64,000 bases of DNA from Cryptomeria japonica (Eukaryota > Streptophyta > Pinopsida > Cupressales > Cupressaceae), in assembly GCF_030272615.1 (NCBI RefSeq), contig NC_081414.1:665475938-665539937 (forward strand). Direction: 5' to 3'. The notes below the pieces were generated by a model. The model made no database searches and was not told the origin of the DNA. It saw only the letters and a program-made list of their open reading frames with translations. The translations under genes were made by a program, and so were the position numbers. This document shows, piece by piece, positions 41,042 through 52,383 of the stretch (positions are counted from its first letter, which is position 1; every line of letters begins with the position of its first letter).

Positions 41042-44000
41042 ATGGCTTCCTCCTTTGCTCCGGAATTTATTGCAAACCCTATTGTTGTGGAAGTTGTGAA
41101 ACGCCCTAGGCCCGTTTTTAAGATTATCCCCGAAATAGCTAAGCAGGATGATTCTATTGGCACTTTTTCAAAAATTCCAAAAGGTGTTGCTTATGCTAAA
41201 GACCCTAGAATCTATATTCATTGCAATATTGAGGAATCAGGTTTTGAGGAAATATTGACAATGTTTAAAACTATTATCTGTGATGAAAATGGAAATGTAA
41301 AACCCAAGCACAAAGTAATTGAAACTTTAGGTTTTGTGGAAATCTTGGACATCCCTAAATTTCCTAAGGAGGTCGTAAGAGTTGTCCTTAGCAGAGTTCA
41401 TGGAGAATTTCTTTGGCTAGATTTAGTTTGCAAAATCACCAAAGAAGCAATTAGGGCAGTGACAGGTTTACCCTCCACCAGTAGCAGGCCAAATAAGACT
41501 AAGAAGGTTCCTAATAACACTGTCATGACATTAACATGAGCAACACATGACAGCAGATCCCTGAGAGTAAATGATGTCAAGGATGAAAATGTTAGATTCA
41601 TAAGAATGGTTTGAGGTTATAAGACCACACATGCAAACTGACTTAATTCAGTTTCCGGTATTTGCATTAAAAGTGCTTATAATATGGTGAATAATGATGC
41701 AAAAATAGATGTATGTGAGTGGCTAAAAGATGAACTGATAGATAACCTGAAAAAGATAAAAGGAGATAAGAAAGGAACATTTCGTTTTGGCAATCTTTTG
41801 GTATGTCTTATGTTATATTTCACAAAAGAAGTTCCTGGTATTGGAAAGAAAGATTTTGGATATGATATACTGGTAGGCAAACACTTGCTATAAATATTCA
41901 CTGGTATGGGCACTGACAAGGAAAACAATATAATAGAGTACTTCAAAACCTTCAAAGCAAAAATGAAAACAAGGGAGAGACTACCATAGAGTGTAGTAGA
42001 TAAGTACAACAAGGAAATATGTTTTGTAATAAAAAAGGATGAAATTTGGATGGAGGTAGTTCTTCCTAGAACTGTATGGGTAACCGAAATAGGGTATGAG
42101 GCAGATGTAAATATCATTGAAACTTATGCTAAAGCCTTGTTAGAGGCACCTAGAGAACCAGAAGAAAAGGTTTTTGGAAATGCATTAACAATAGAAAGTG
42201 ATGTACAAACATTGAAATAGAGAAAGAAATGAGAAAAATACATAAGGAGTGCATCTAAACAAGTAAAGGAAATAAAAGAAAATGTCATGAACCTAACTAG
42301 AATAAAGGAAAGTGACCTAGAAGGATTACAACTAGAGGCACACATCTCACTGGTTGGTACATCATTTGACAGTGAGATACCTATTGAGTTTAAATGAGTT
42401 GATAGGAAGAGAAAACCTTCACCAGTACCCTCTCCTCCACCCAAGAAAACAAGAACACCAAGGCAGAAGCAATAGGCAGTGAGACCACCGACAAAGAAAT
42501 TGACACCAAAGAAGAAACAAAAACAAGTCATACCACCTCTGGATAACTTACTGAGTGAAATCATTGATGACGACAATCTATCAAATGTTAGCAAACTGTA
42601 TAGTACATTCACTAATGCAGAAAAGGAAAGTAATGAGAATAACATAATTCTACATCTTGACATATACAAGAAACTATTAATAGAAGTTGTAGATGATTTG
42701 CCTAATGAATTGTATAGAAGGTTAGATGCAAAGAGGATTGCAATTATGGAGCTAGATAAGAAACTAAAGATTGAAAAACTTCTAGCGGTACATCCGGTTA
42801 ACTCTGTAGAGGAAATTGATGAACTTATTAGTGAAGCTAACATATCAATTTTTGCAAGTGGACAACGACATGTAAGCCTAATGGTTGGTAGAGTCAATGA
42901 AATTGCAGAGGAAACAACAAACAAGTGGGATATCTTTTTTGTAGAGAAGGAAAAACAAGAAGAGTTGAACAAACCTAAGAAAACTTTCAAGGTTTATCAA
43001 AAGGACAAAGACAAAGGAAAAGATAAAGTTGGTGGATTACCAAATATAAAAGTAACTGACAACCTACCACCACCTTTGGTTACTTCATCAGTACAGATTG
43101 ATAACATATCGGCTACTGAAAATGTTGACACACCACATGAGGACACTAACCCTAAGTTAGAAATTTAATTTACCATGAACATTGATACTCGGGAAGTGAA
43201 CATAGTAGTGGACAAGGATAGCATTGAGGTGAAAAATAATATTGCTAACACTGAAAACATTGAGCAACCGGAAGAAAATATTGAGGTTGGAATACAAGCA
43301 AAGAAAATAGAGAAAACAATACATACAGAGAAACCTTTGGACAGTGAAACAAATACTGGTAGTGTAGATGTTGGCACAGTAAAACCGATAGAGATAGAGA
43401 TACTGGCAGTGGATAACACCAAGATACCGACAATAGATAATATAGTGAAACAAATACTGGTAGTGTAGATGCTAGCATGAAGAAACTGACAGAGATAGAG
43501 ATACCAACAGTAGATAATATAGAGAAACCAACAGAGAAATTGGTAGATACACATGTACACATTGAGACAGTACAAACGGTAATCACTGAGAAGCCCAAAC
43601 CATTGCTAGTTGAAATGCAAACTCAGACTGATCCACCTAAGGTTGAGACAAGCAAATTGGTTGTTATAACTGCAAGCACTGAGATAGTAAAGGCAGTTGG
43701 TCAGACTTCTGGTACTTCACTGAGCGAATTTAGAGCTACAAATGTGACTGAAGTACTTCTGGACTCAATAAAGAAGATAATGGATTGTATGCATTGGCCT
43801 ATAAGGCAATTGATGACACTATTCCTCTTCTTAAGATGATTGCACCAAAATGCAATTTAGATCAAGTAAAGGATTCTTTAAGTCAGTTAGACACATTGTC
43901 CAAATTCATTTTTGGAAATATTTTAACAGTTGATCAAATAAATGAGGAAACATTCAAAGAGAAAATGGAAAAGGAAAAAGAAAAATTCTTTGAGGAAACA

Positions 44001-44515
44001 ATAAAGAAGTGCACGAAACACATTAACACACTTTTACCGGCATTGAATAAAACAACTCTGGAGTACAAGGAACTGTACAGGGACACATGCAAGCGACATC
44101 TATTAACACAAGATATTGAAAAGAAAATAAGCACAGTACAAAAGGAGATAGATGATATAGCTGATAATATCATTGGTTAAACTGAACCTATATCAGTTAT
44201 TGAGCAGGAGATAGCAGGATTTGAGGAGAAGATGGAGAAATTAGAGAAAGAGAAAGAAAGGATCAAGGCAAAAGCCAAAGAGCTTAAGCACAAACTCAAT
44301 CCTAAATTAGACAACCTTATCTCTCTAAGGAAAGAGATCTCTGAGGCATTAATTCAAGGGAAAAAGTCACCGGAGGAGCATATGCATCATCTCACTGGTA
44401 CAATCCAAAGAACTGAGGCAACCATGAAGGACAACAACAAATTCATACAAAGTTTAAACTTTGTTTTGACTGACCTATTTCAGATTGTAACCAACCAGTT
44501 ACAAACTTCAAGGTG
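41042..44515 (+). pseudogene. Element E ORF2 (novel protein in place of pol)
   Basis: About 1,158 codons from the ATG at 41042 (MASSFAPEFIANPIVV); the in-frame Met 31 codons upstream is less likely because B starts at the equivalent position. It is broken by stops near 41537, 41611, 41639, 41891, 41987, 42218, 42398, 42474 and 43166 and by frameshifts near 43468 and 43800. Order: globular N-terminus with KITKEAIRAVTGLPSTS and VCEWLKDELIDNL, a basic tract (RKRKPSPVPSPPPKKTR), a domain with SNVSKLYSTFTNAEKESNEN, an acidic Glu/Thr/Ile-rich linker, and a C-terminal coiled coil (KMEKLEKEKERIKAKAKEL). No polymerase, protease or integrase motif was found. Many stops face Gln or Arg codons in B, as expected from deamination of CAG, CAA and CGA. 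Confidence 0.75.
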
Positions 44516-44562
44516 ATATTCTGCACTCATTTGACAATTTTTGACAACCTTTGTCATTGATG

Positions 44563-44720
44563 TCAAAGGGGGAGTAGTAGACAGAGAAAAATGGCTATTC
44601 AGAGGAGATCATCTACTCAGGGGGAGTACATAGTTTTTGGTAACTTTTTGGACTTCATTTTTGGAAACAGATTTTTGAATTTTTCTCATGAGTGTTGCCA
44701 TCAATGCCAAAGGGGGAGAT
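44563..44720 (+). promoter_or_regulatory. Element E polypurine tracts
   Basis: AAAGGGGGAGAT (about 44709-44720) abuts the 3' LTR and is the likely plus-strand primer. Two similar tracts, CAAAGGGGGAGTAG (about 44567) and TCAGGGGGAGTAC (about 44618), lie upstream. Confidence 0.75.
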
Positions 44721-45506
44721 TGTTGGCATTCTACACTCTAGTGAGAAATGATGGTGTTGTCATTGATGGAAACCTACCAGAAACCTTGTGGCATTCATCT
44801 GGTAAATCATCAGTAGGCACCGACACCGACAAACACTTCATCGATAGCGGCAACAATATATACCGACACCCCAGCCGATATGAACAAACTTTTGTTTATT
44901 GTATTTAATTGTAAATATCTTTTGTAAAGTTGACATGATATATTGTAATAGACTCATATATGAATGAGATCTTGTAAATTATTTTGTAAGGAAGGACACA
45001 TGATGGTAGAAGTGATGAGCGAATATTAAGGTAGATCTTGTATAAGGTTTATGGTTATAGTATGAGCTTAAACTGGTATTGAACTTGGTATAGAAGATGT
45101 TGAATTGTAGCAGTACATTATATTGGATTTTCATAATCCATTTGTAAGTCAGTGAGACTTCCATTTTGTAGATTGAGTAGTGAGCTCTAGGCAATTGGCC
45201 TTCCTACATGTGCATGCCCCTCATTGTAAGTAATAACCATTCATTGCCCAGTGAGTGAATATTGTGGGTCACAAATCCCACCGAGATTTTTCCCACACCG
45301 AGTTTCCTCATTAAACATCTTGTGTTATGGTGTGTTTTCTATGTTGCCTTTACTGTTCCTATTTACTGCATTAATTCTTGTTTATCGGTACATTGTTTTG
45401 GAATGCAAAATACTTAATAAGGTTAAATATTCTCCTAACCGGTTAGATACTAATTCACCCCCCCCCCCCCCTCTCAGTATCTTTGGGACTATCATTAATC
45501 CTAACA
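44721..45506 (+). repeat. Element E 3' LTR
   Basis: Pairs with 38797-39588. The C run before TCTCAGTATC is shorter than in the 5' LTR. CACCGACACCGAC near 44820 holds two CCGAC cores. Confidence 0.9.
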
Positions 45507-45511
45507 TTCCA

Positions 45512-45975
45512 CTATTTTGGAATATAAGGAATTATACCGAGAAGCTTGCAAACCTCATCATTTAACTGAAGATATTGATGATCAAATCTAGAAAACACAG
45601 AGGGAGATTGATGACATTGTAGACAACATGATTGGTTCTTCGGAACTAAAATCAGTTTTGGATCAAGAAATGGCTATTCATTAAGAGAAAATTAAAAATT
45701 TGGAAAGAGAGAAAGCAATGTTGAAGATGAAAACCCATGAGTTGAAGAATAAGCTTGGTCTAAGATTGGATAATCTATTAACACACCGGAATGAACTATC
45801 CAAGGCAACAATTCAAGGAGACAAATCACCGGAGCAACAAATGCATTATCTTACCAGGATGATCAGTCAAACAGAGACAATAATTTCTAATAGTACAAAA
45901 ATCCTGCAGGGTCTTAACTTAGTTCTTGCAGATATTTTTCAGATTGTACATAACAGATTACAGATGTCTAGGTAA
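45512..45975 (+). pseudogene. Element B ORF2, C-terminal coiled-coil end
   Basis: Continues the frame interrupted at 38796: ATTTTGGAATATAAGG (LEYKELYREACKP), as at the equivalent place in E. A TAG near 45590 and a TAA near 45682 break it, then 45700-45975 is open. The sequence is a heptad-rich helix (KIKNLEREKAMLKMKTHEL) ending LADIFQIVHNRLQMSR, almost the same as the end of ORF2 in E (LTDLFQIVTNQLQTSR). The conserved C-terminus in two subfamilies supports a functional coiled-coil interaction domain. Confidence 0.75.
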
Positions 45976-46147
45976 TTTTTGAATTTCTTTTAGACTTTTG
46001 ACATCCTTTTTCATTGCTATCAAAGGGAGAGTGGTATAGTGAGAAAAATGTACAGAGTAAGGTATGGTGACAAGTGAACAGAAGGAGATCATTTGCTTAG
46101 GGGGAGCACTTTCAGTTTTGGATTTTTCTCATGAGTGTTGCCATCAA

Positions 46148-46163
46148 TGCCAAAGGGGGAGAT
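46148..46163 (+). promoter_or_regulatory. Element B polypurine tract
   Basis: CCAAAGGGGGAGAT directly precedes the LTR start TGTTGGCATT. Confidence 0.8.
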
Positions 46164-47135
46164 TGTTGGCATTATACACTTAGATGAGAATGGTAGATGT
46201 TGTCATTGATGGCAACAAGGTTCAACAAAGTGGCAACAAGTTTCAACAAGGTTTCATAGGTTCAATCGACAACATACTTCACCTATCGACACCGATAGAT
46301 ACTACAAGTCTTATTCACATCGGCATCCAATTTACACCATCTACAGATCATATCGGCATCCAATTTACACCGTCAACAGATCATATCAGCATCCAAAGCT
46401 GACTTGGCAATAATATTTTTTATGAAATATAAATTGTAATTTTATGGCCAACATGATATATTATAAAGACTCATATATGTATGAGATCTTGTAGGTCATT
46501 TGGTTAGTAGAAGTAGGTAATGAAATGTGTGTATGTAAGCAGTATATGTGATAAGATAGGGATATGATACCGAACAATTATATATACACTTTGATGTGTT
46601 TATCTTGAGAGAGAGTAAGAAGCAGAGTAGAATGAAGACTATTATGTGTAAGTAGAATCATTAACCAGCAAGGTTTTTGGTAAAGGTATCAGAAAGAGCT
46701 TAAACCGACACTGAATCTAGCATTGTAGATGCTATTTTGAAGTAGTACATTGTTATTGGAATTAACCATCCAATTGTGTAGTCAGTGGGACTCCATTTTT
46801 TGTTGTTGAGTAGTGAGCTCTAGGCAGTTGGCCTTCCTGCATGTGCAGGCTCCTATTGTACTAATTAATATTTATTCATATTGGCCAGTGAGTAAATATT
46901 GTGGGTCACAAATCCCACTGAATTTTTTCCCTCACTGGGTTTCCTCGCCAAAATATTTGTGTTAAGTTGTGCATTGATGTTGATTCTTTTGTTTCTCTTT
47001 ATTGCATTATTGTTTGCTTATTGGTATATTAATTTCAGTTACAAAATTGCAATTAAGTTTAAATCTTTCATATATCACTCATACACTAATTCACCCCCCC
47101 TCTTAGTGTCTTTGGGATTAACCAAGTATCTAACA
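46164..47135 (+). repeat. Element B 3' LTR
   Basis: 972 bp against 914 bp for the 5' LTR. The excess comes from short internal duplications: about 23 bases at AGTGGCAACAAG-TTTCAACA and about 33 bases around ACAGATCATATCGGCATCC (about 46335-46395). Confidence 0.9.
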
Positions 47136-47140
47136 ACATC

Positions 47141-47162
47141 TTTACATTTTGGTATCAGAGAT
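47141..47162 (+). promoter_or_regulatory. Element A LTR end and primer-binding site
   Basis: TTTACA (47141-47146) ends the 5' LTR of A just after the target duplication of B. TTTTGGTATCAGAGATAGG follows, a tRNA-iMet-type primer site. Confidence 0.8.
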
Positions 47163-47235
47163 AGGTTTATAACACTAGGGCCTTTGACCATTACACTAAA
47201 TAAACATTCCTTGATGCAGGAATTGTTGAATTGCA

Positions 47236-48379
47236 ATGGGTTCTAGAACTACAAGAGATGGATCAAGTAAGGGAATGTAATACTTGACCAGATTCTCGAT
47301 CTTTTGAATCAACAAAATACTAGAATGGATGGAATTGAACAATAAGTTCAAAGAGTTAGTGAGGTTCTAAATGAACAACCTTGATAGGAAGAGCAACCTA
47401 GAAATGAAATTCCTAGAGTTGATGAACAACCTAATCACTGAGCTAGGATTGAAGGGGAGATAGCCAAAGACTTGAAAATGATAGCCCCACTTAAGTTTGA
47501 TGGTAAGACCATTAGTGATGGTTCTGAAGCTTGGGTAATTAAGATGGAGAAGTATTTTGAACTTCATAATATGTCGAATGAAATAAAGTGATATGGGCTA
47601 CTTATCAGCTTACTGGAGAAGCTGCGACATGGTGGAACAATGAGAAATATGAGAAGTTCCAGCCTGGTGATATTACTTGGGAATTTATTTTACAATCATA
47701 TAGGAAGAGGTGGCTTCATCAGTTATTCTCCGATAGGAAGGTGGCAAAGTTTCAAAATCTGATTCAGGGTGGTATGACAGTTACTCAATATTGGGAGAAG
47801 TTCACCAATCTCCTTAAATATGTTTTGTAGTATCATATGGATGATTGATTCCGTATTCAGAAGTTCATCTTGGGTTTGAGGACTCACATTGGAGCAAAAG
47901 TGGATATTCATAATCCATTGACTATGGATAAATTCTTTGAGAAAGTAGCTAAAGAGGAACAAAAGTTGCAGCAGCTGGCGAATTTCTGAAAGAATGTGAA
48001 TACCAAACCAGGTTTTGGGAATAGGAATTTTCAACACAATGATCATCAAAAAGGAAAAAAATGTCAGCAGATAAGGAATCTGAAAAGAGGACCTAATACT
48101 CAGGAGAAAGGAGGAGTGGACCAAGGTGGAAACAAGAGAGCGAATAATAACACCAACTTCACTAATTCCAATACCAGGCAAAACTATGAGAAGGATAGAT
48201 CAGATAGACACCTAGGACCTAAAGATGGATGTTACAATTGTGGGGGATATCATTATGCTTCAAACTATCCACAACGATCCACAGCTCGGAGAGGAATAAA
48301 TTGGCAAGGAGAATCACAACATTTGATTCATGTAGTGGTAGACAATCGTCGGGTTGACTTTCAGGAGTCACCAATCTAG
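47236..48379 (+). pseudogene. Element A gag
   Basis: Starts at about the ATG at 47236 (MGSRTTRDGSS). Frameshifts occur near 47280 and 47590, with several stops. It contains the retrotransposon gag core: MIAPLKFDGKTISDGSEAW, QLTGEAATWWNNEKY and GGMTVTQYWEKFTNLLKYV. The single zinc knuckle CYNCGGYHYASNYP has lost its final Cys (Tyr instead). In active chromoviruses this protein packages the RNA. The stop at 48377 lies between gag and protease in what looks like one gag-pol frame. Confidence 0.8.
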
Positions 48380-50440
48380 ATGACGGGTAATCTTTTTGGT
48401 CAATCAGTTTCTATTTTGATAGATACATGAGATAATGAATGCTTTATTGATCTTAAAGTAGTTTCTAGATTATCTATTAGACTTGTTTATATGTCACATG
48501 CATGATGTTTCAATATCAAAATCGAGTAGAGAAGAGGGTAGATTCATGTCTATTTTGTAGTGATTTAGAGCATCCTAATTTTCAAACTCAAGTTAATCTA
48601 TATTTAGCACCACTGGGATCATATGATGTGATCTTAGGTATCAATTGGTTAACTGAACACAAAGTTACAGTAAACTGTGACGACAAGGTTGTTAGTTGCA
48701 TAGATGATTCTGGAAATCTAGTTGAAATTCATGGGTCTAAAAGGCCTCTTGAATTGAGACACATCTCAGGTATGCAACTCAAGAAAGCTCAAAGGAAGGG
48801 ATATTCCATTTTTTCTATTATTGTAAGTGATTTGGATAATCCCAAGAAGAGCCCTAAGAATTATCTAGTTCTCAAAAAGTCCTTGGATGTTTTTCGAGAA
48901 GATCTTACTGAGTTACCACCAAAATGGGAATTTGACTTCTTTATAGAACTCTTACCTAGAACTGAGCCACAATCCAAGGCTCCTTAGAGAATGACAACCA
49001 CAAAATTGTATGACCTTAAGGCTCAATTATGGGAGTTGCTTAGGCAAGGTTTCATAAGACCCAGTGTATCTCTGTGGGTTGCACCAATATTTTTTATGAA
49101 GAATAAGGATGCTACCTTGAGGTTATGTATTGACTACATGATGCTAAACAAGGTAACCATTAAGAACAGATATCCTTTGCCAAGGATAAATAAACTTTTT
49201 GATTAAATGAAGGGTACTACAATAGTCTCTAAGATTGATCTTCGATCAAGTTATCACTAACTGAGGATTAAGGATGAGGATATTCCTGAGACACCATTTC
49301 AAACTCGATATGGACACTATGAGTTCACGGTCATACCTTTTGGTATAACCAATACCCCAACAAAATTCATGAACCTTATGAACAATATTTTTATAGATTA
49401 CCTGGATGATTTGTGCTTATATTCATTGATGACATATTTATCTATTCCAAGAATGAAGAGGAACACAAGAAGCACTTAAGGATAGTTTTGCAATGGATAA
49501 GGGATCGAATACTTTTCGGTAAGTTTTTGAAGTGTGTTTTCTTTCGGGAAAAGGTGCACTACTTAAGTCATATTATATCTGATGAAGGAATTTGAGTTGA
49601 TCCTACAAAGATAGAGGTAATTGTAGATTGGCCAACACCTCAGAGCGTTACAGAGGTTAGAAGTTTTATGGGTCTTGCAAGATACTATAGGAAATATGTG
49701 GAAGGTTTTTCTAAGATAGCAACACCTATCACTTCTCTTTAGAAGAAGGGAAATAAATTTGAATGAACTAAGAAGTGTGAAGAGTCATTTCATCTCTTGA
49801 AGTAGAAGTTGACAACAACACTAGTCCTGACTATATCAGATCCAAATGGACACTTCACAATGATTACAGATGCTTCAGGTGAAGGTGTAGGAGCAGTGTT
49901 AATGCGGGAAGGAAAGGTGGTTACTTTTGAATCTAAAAACTAGAAACAATATGAATTGAACTATGCACCACATGACTTAGAGCTTTTATCTATTATTCAT
50001 GCATTACAAATGTGGAGGCATTACCTTATAGGGAAGGCATTTGAGCTGAAGACAGACCATTTAGGACTGAAGTACATCTTTACACAACCTAACCTTAATG
50101 CAAGATAGAGAAGGTGGCTTGAATTCCTAAGTGAGTATGATATTGGTAATGAATATATAAAAGGAAAGGAAAATAGGGTAGCAGATGCTCTCAGCATAAG
50201 AAGACATGTATCTATTATGGTTACTACAAGGTCAAACTTGAAGCAACAAGTGTTGCAAAATCTCTTTGAAGATGAACATTACCTAAGGGTTAAGCAAGCC
50301 TTGGGAGTAGATCCTTCAGATCATCGATTTGATGGATATGAGATGGAACCTAATGGTATTTTGAGATACCAAAGAAGGATGTATATTCCTGAAGGTGGAG
50401 ACTTAAGAAAGTTGATATTGCATGAGGTGCACAATACACC
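48380..50440 (+). pseudogene. Element A pol: protease, reverse transcriptase, RNase H
   Basis: The protease active site reads SVSILIDT then a TGA where the DTGA or DSGA glycine is expected, followed by DNECFID. Open stretches 48502-48987, 48991-49206 and 49413-49595 carry LYLAPLGSYDVILGINWL, then RT motifs ([57 protein letters not shown] and the catalytic [11 protein letters not shown]). RNase H follows at about 49790-50180 (MITDASGEGVGAVLM, KQYELNYAPHDLELLSI, FELKTDHLGLKYIF). At least eight stops and one frameshift (near 49410) break it. The stops are mixed TAG, TAA and TGA. Confidence 0.85.
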
Positions 50441-51760
50441 TTATTAAAGACATCCTGGGGTGACAAAGATGGTAGATGAATTGAGAACATTGTATTTTTG
50501 GCCTAAAATCAGGAAATAGGTGATTGAGTATGTGGCATAGTGTTTGGAATGCCAGTGAGTGAAAGTTGAGCCTATTCATCCAACAATAATTTTATATCGA
50601 TATCACATACCTGAGCATAAGTGGCAAGTAATCTATATGGATTTTATCCAAGGATTACCTTTGAGAAGAACAAGCATCATACCATCTTGGTAGTTGTCCA
50701 TAAGTTGACCAAAGTTGCACATTTTGTACCTAGAAATCTTAAGGAGGGATCATTGACTCTTGCGAAGAAATTTGTGCAAGAGATATTTCAATTGCATGGT
50801 GTACCAGAAACCATTATATCGGATAGGGATACCATGATGACGTCTAGATTTTGGACAATATTGAATGCAACTTTAGGAACTAGACAGAACTTTAGTTCAT
50901 CTTATCATCCTCAAAATGATTGCCAAACGGAAAGGGTTAATCAGATAGTGGAGGATCTTCTACGGATGTATTGCATGGATTAGCAGTACAAGTGGGAGGA
51001 GTATTTGCCTTTGGTTGAGTTTGCACTAAAATATAAGGTTGATTGTCTTGTCAAGGAAAACTACTAAAATTTATTTTAAAAAATTGTAAAAAATATGATG
51101 CAGTAGAGAAAAGAATCTATGTCAAGATGATATAATTCTTTTCTAATTTGGATAAATAATTAAGAAAAAAGGTGGTGGGAATTGGAAAGAGTTATATTTT
51201 AGCACACACAACTTTTTAAATTTATTGAAAAATACACATTTATAAAAAATTATAAAAACCATATCCATGCACTAAAGTTTCAAGTTATCAATATGCAAAA
51301 AAAAATTCAAGAAAAAAGGATAAAATTTAATAAATAAATTGTGGTGACTTGTGTAACTTCAATTTCAGCATTTTTTCAGCAACTAAATTATAGTGTTTAC
51401 TTTATAAAAAACAACATTCAAATAATTTTTTTAATTTTTGTTAAAATTACAAACATAAAATAGACATAAGAATATAAATTTAATTACTTTACATCATTTC
51501 AAAATTCAAAAACTATATTTCACTTTCTATTGATTTAATTTAAAAAGTTGAATTAGCATTGACCATTTCCTTTACAAAAGTGTGACACAGCTTTGTACTT
51601 TTACCCAACTCTTTTCATGCATCTTTAGGGATGACACCATTTGAGGCACTCTATGGATGGAAGTGTCACACACCATTAGTTGAGATAGAATGGAAGATAG
51701 GATCATCATTGGTCCAGATATGCTTAAGGAAATGGATGAGCATATAAAGTTGATCAAGAC
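50441..51760 (+). pseudogene. Element A integrase, interrupted by a 580-bp insert
   Basis: The zinc-binding part reads HEVHNTPY, stop, RHPGVTKMVDELRTLYFWP, then a damaged CLECQ region. After a frameshift near 50640 the DDE core runs 50621-50983: MDFIQGLP-like, then ETIISDRDTMMTSRFW and the FSSSYHPQNDCQTERVNQ glutamate. At 51038 the frame breaks off after VEFALKYKV. It resumes at 51618 with HASLGMTPFEALYGWKCHT. The spacing between the two halves is exactly that of intact chromoviral integrases once 51039-51617 is removed. Confidence 0.8.
51039..51617. mobile_element. Non-coding insert of about 580 bp in the element A integrase
   Basis: AT-rich sequence with no coding region, bracketed by the two halves of the integrase. 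Its ends show only a weak imperfect inverted similarity: TTGTCAAGGAAAACTACTAA near the left, and the reverse complement of TTAGCATTGACCATTTCC near the right. No clear target duplication is visible. A MITE-type element is possible but not shown. Confidence 0.45.
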
Positions 51761-51829
51761 TATATTGAAAGAGGCAGCCGATAGACAAAAGAAATATGTT
51801 GATAGAAACATGACTTTTAGACAGTTTGT

Positions 51830-52200
51830 TACAAGATAAAAAGTATTTTTGAGGGTTAAGCCTCATAATATCTATATCTATATAGATTAGCTTTACCACC
51901 TACTCTGACTCGAATCCATAATGTTTTCCATGTTTCTTGTTGAGACCTTATCATCCTGATGCATCTCATATTCTTGTTTGGCAATCTTTACAGGTACAGG
52001 ATCCAAGGGTGGTGCTAGTGTAGCCCATCTGAATCCTAGATCAATGTAGCGTGAAGCTACGTAGCAAAGATTTCACTTAGTGTAAGGTCCAGTGGGACCA
52101 ATATTCTAAGGATAGTGCTACATGGGAGGATGTTGAGATGATTGACTGTCATTTTCCTCATTTGTTGTCATAGAGTAGTATTTGCTTATTGCATGAGATA
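51830..52200 (+). pseudogene. Element A integrase C-terminus and chromodomain remnant
   Basis: Broken frames read NVFHVSLL-like and RPYHPDASHILVWQSLQVQ (the HVSLL and KYHP linker usual in chromoviruses), then KDFT, stop, CKVQWDQYSKDSATWEDVE and MIDCHFPHLL. The VQW...ATWED pattern is the chromodomain core that targets integration to marked chromatin. Several stops show it is dead. Confidence 0.65.
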
Positions 52201-52365
52201 CCTAGATACTCTGATTTCTTTTCACATGTTGTGAACTTGGATAGCATGGATGTTATTGTTATTGTTTATTTTTTGATTTGAGACTATGATGAGTGGTTAT
52301 TATTTTATGATGTTTAAGATACTATGTGCTTATTGTTAAAATAATAAGACATCGGGACGATGTCT

Positions 52366-52383
52366 CTTCCAAGTGGGGAAGGA
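52366..52383 (+). promoter_or_regulatory. Element A polypurine tract
   Basis: CCAAGTGGGGAAGGA precedes the 3' LTR start TGTCACAAACC. Confidence 0.75.

Larger units (their letters stand above)
38797..45506 (+). mobile_element. Element E: second non-autonomous copia-like element, nested in B
   Basis: 5' LTR 38797-39588 (792 bp) and 3' LTR 44721-45506 (786 bp), both starting TGTTGGCATTCTACACT and ending TTAATCCTAACA, about 90% identical by eye in the first 170 bases. TTCCA flanks both ends (38792-38796 and 45507-45511), a perfect 5-bp target duplication. The interior holds a gag (39656-40739) and ORF2 (41042-44515), then a purine tract and the 3' LTR. No pol is present. It is the same family as B but its LTRs differ, so it is a separate subfamily. 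Confidence 0.92.
32106..47135 (+). mobile_element. Element B: non-autonomous copia-like LTR retrotransposon, interrupted twice
   Basis: 5' LTR 32106-33019 and 3' LTR 46164-47135, both starting TGTTGGCATTATACACT and ending GTATCTAACA. The flanks are ACGTC (32101-32105) and ACATC (47136-47140), a 5-bp target duplication with one change. The interior holds a gag, then ORF2, with no pol domain. A solo LTR (F, 33800-35338) splits gag and element E (38797-45506) splits ORF2. Without them B is about 6.8 kb, close to the 6.7 kb of E, its relative. It lies in the 5' LTR of A, six bases from the LTR end. Confidence 0.9.

Noticed and set aside
42124-43598. Long minus-strand frames opposite E ORF2 (for example 42124-42990)
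   Set aside because: They are antisense shadows of ORF2; the plus-strand protein is conserved with element B while these are not.
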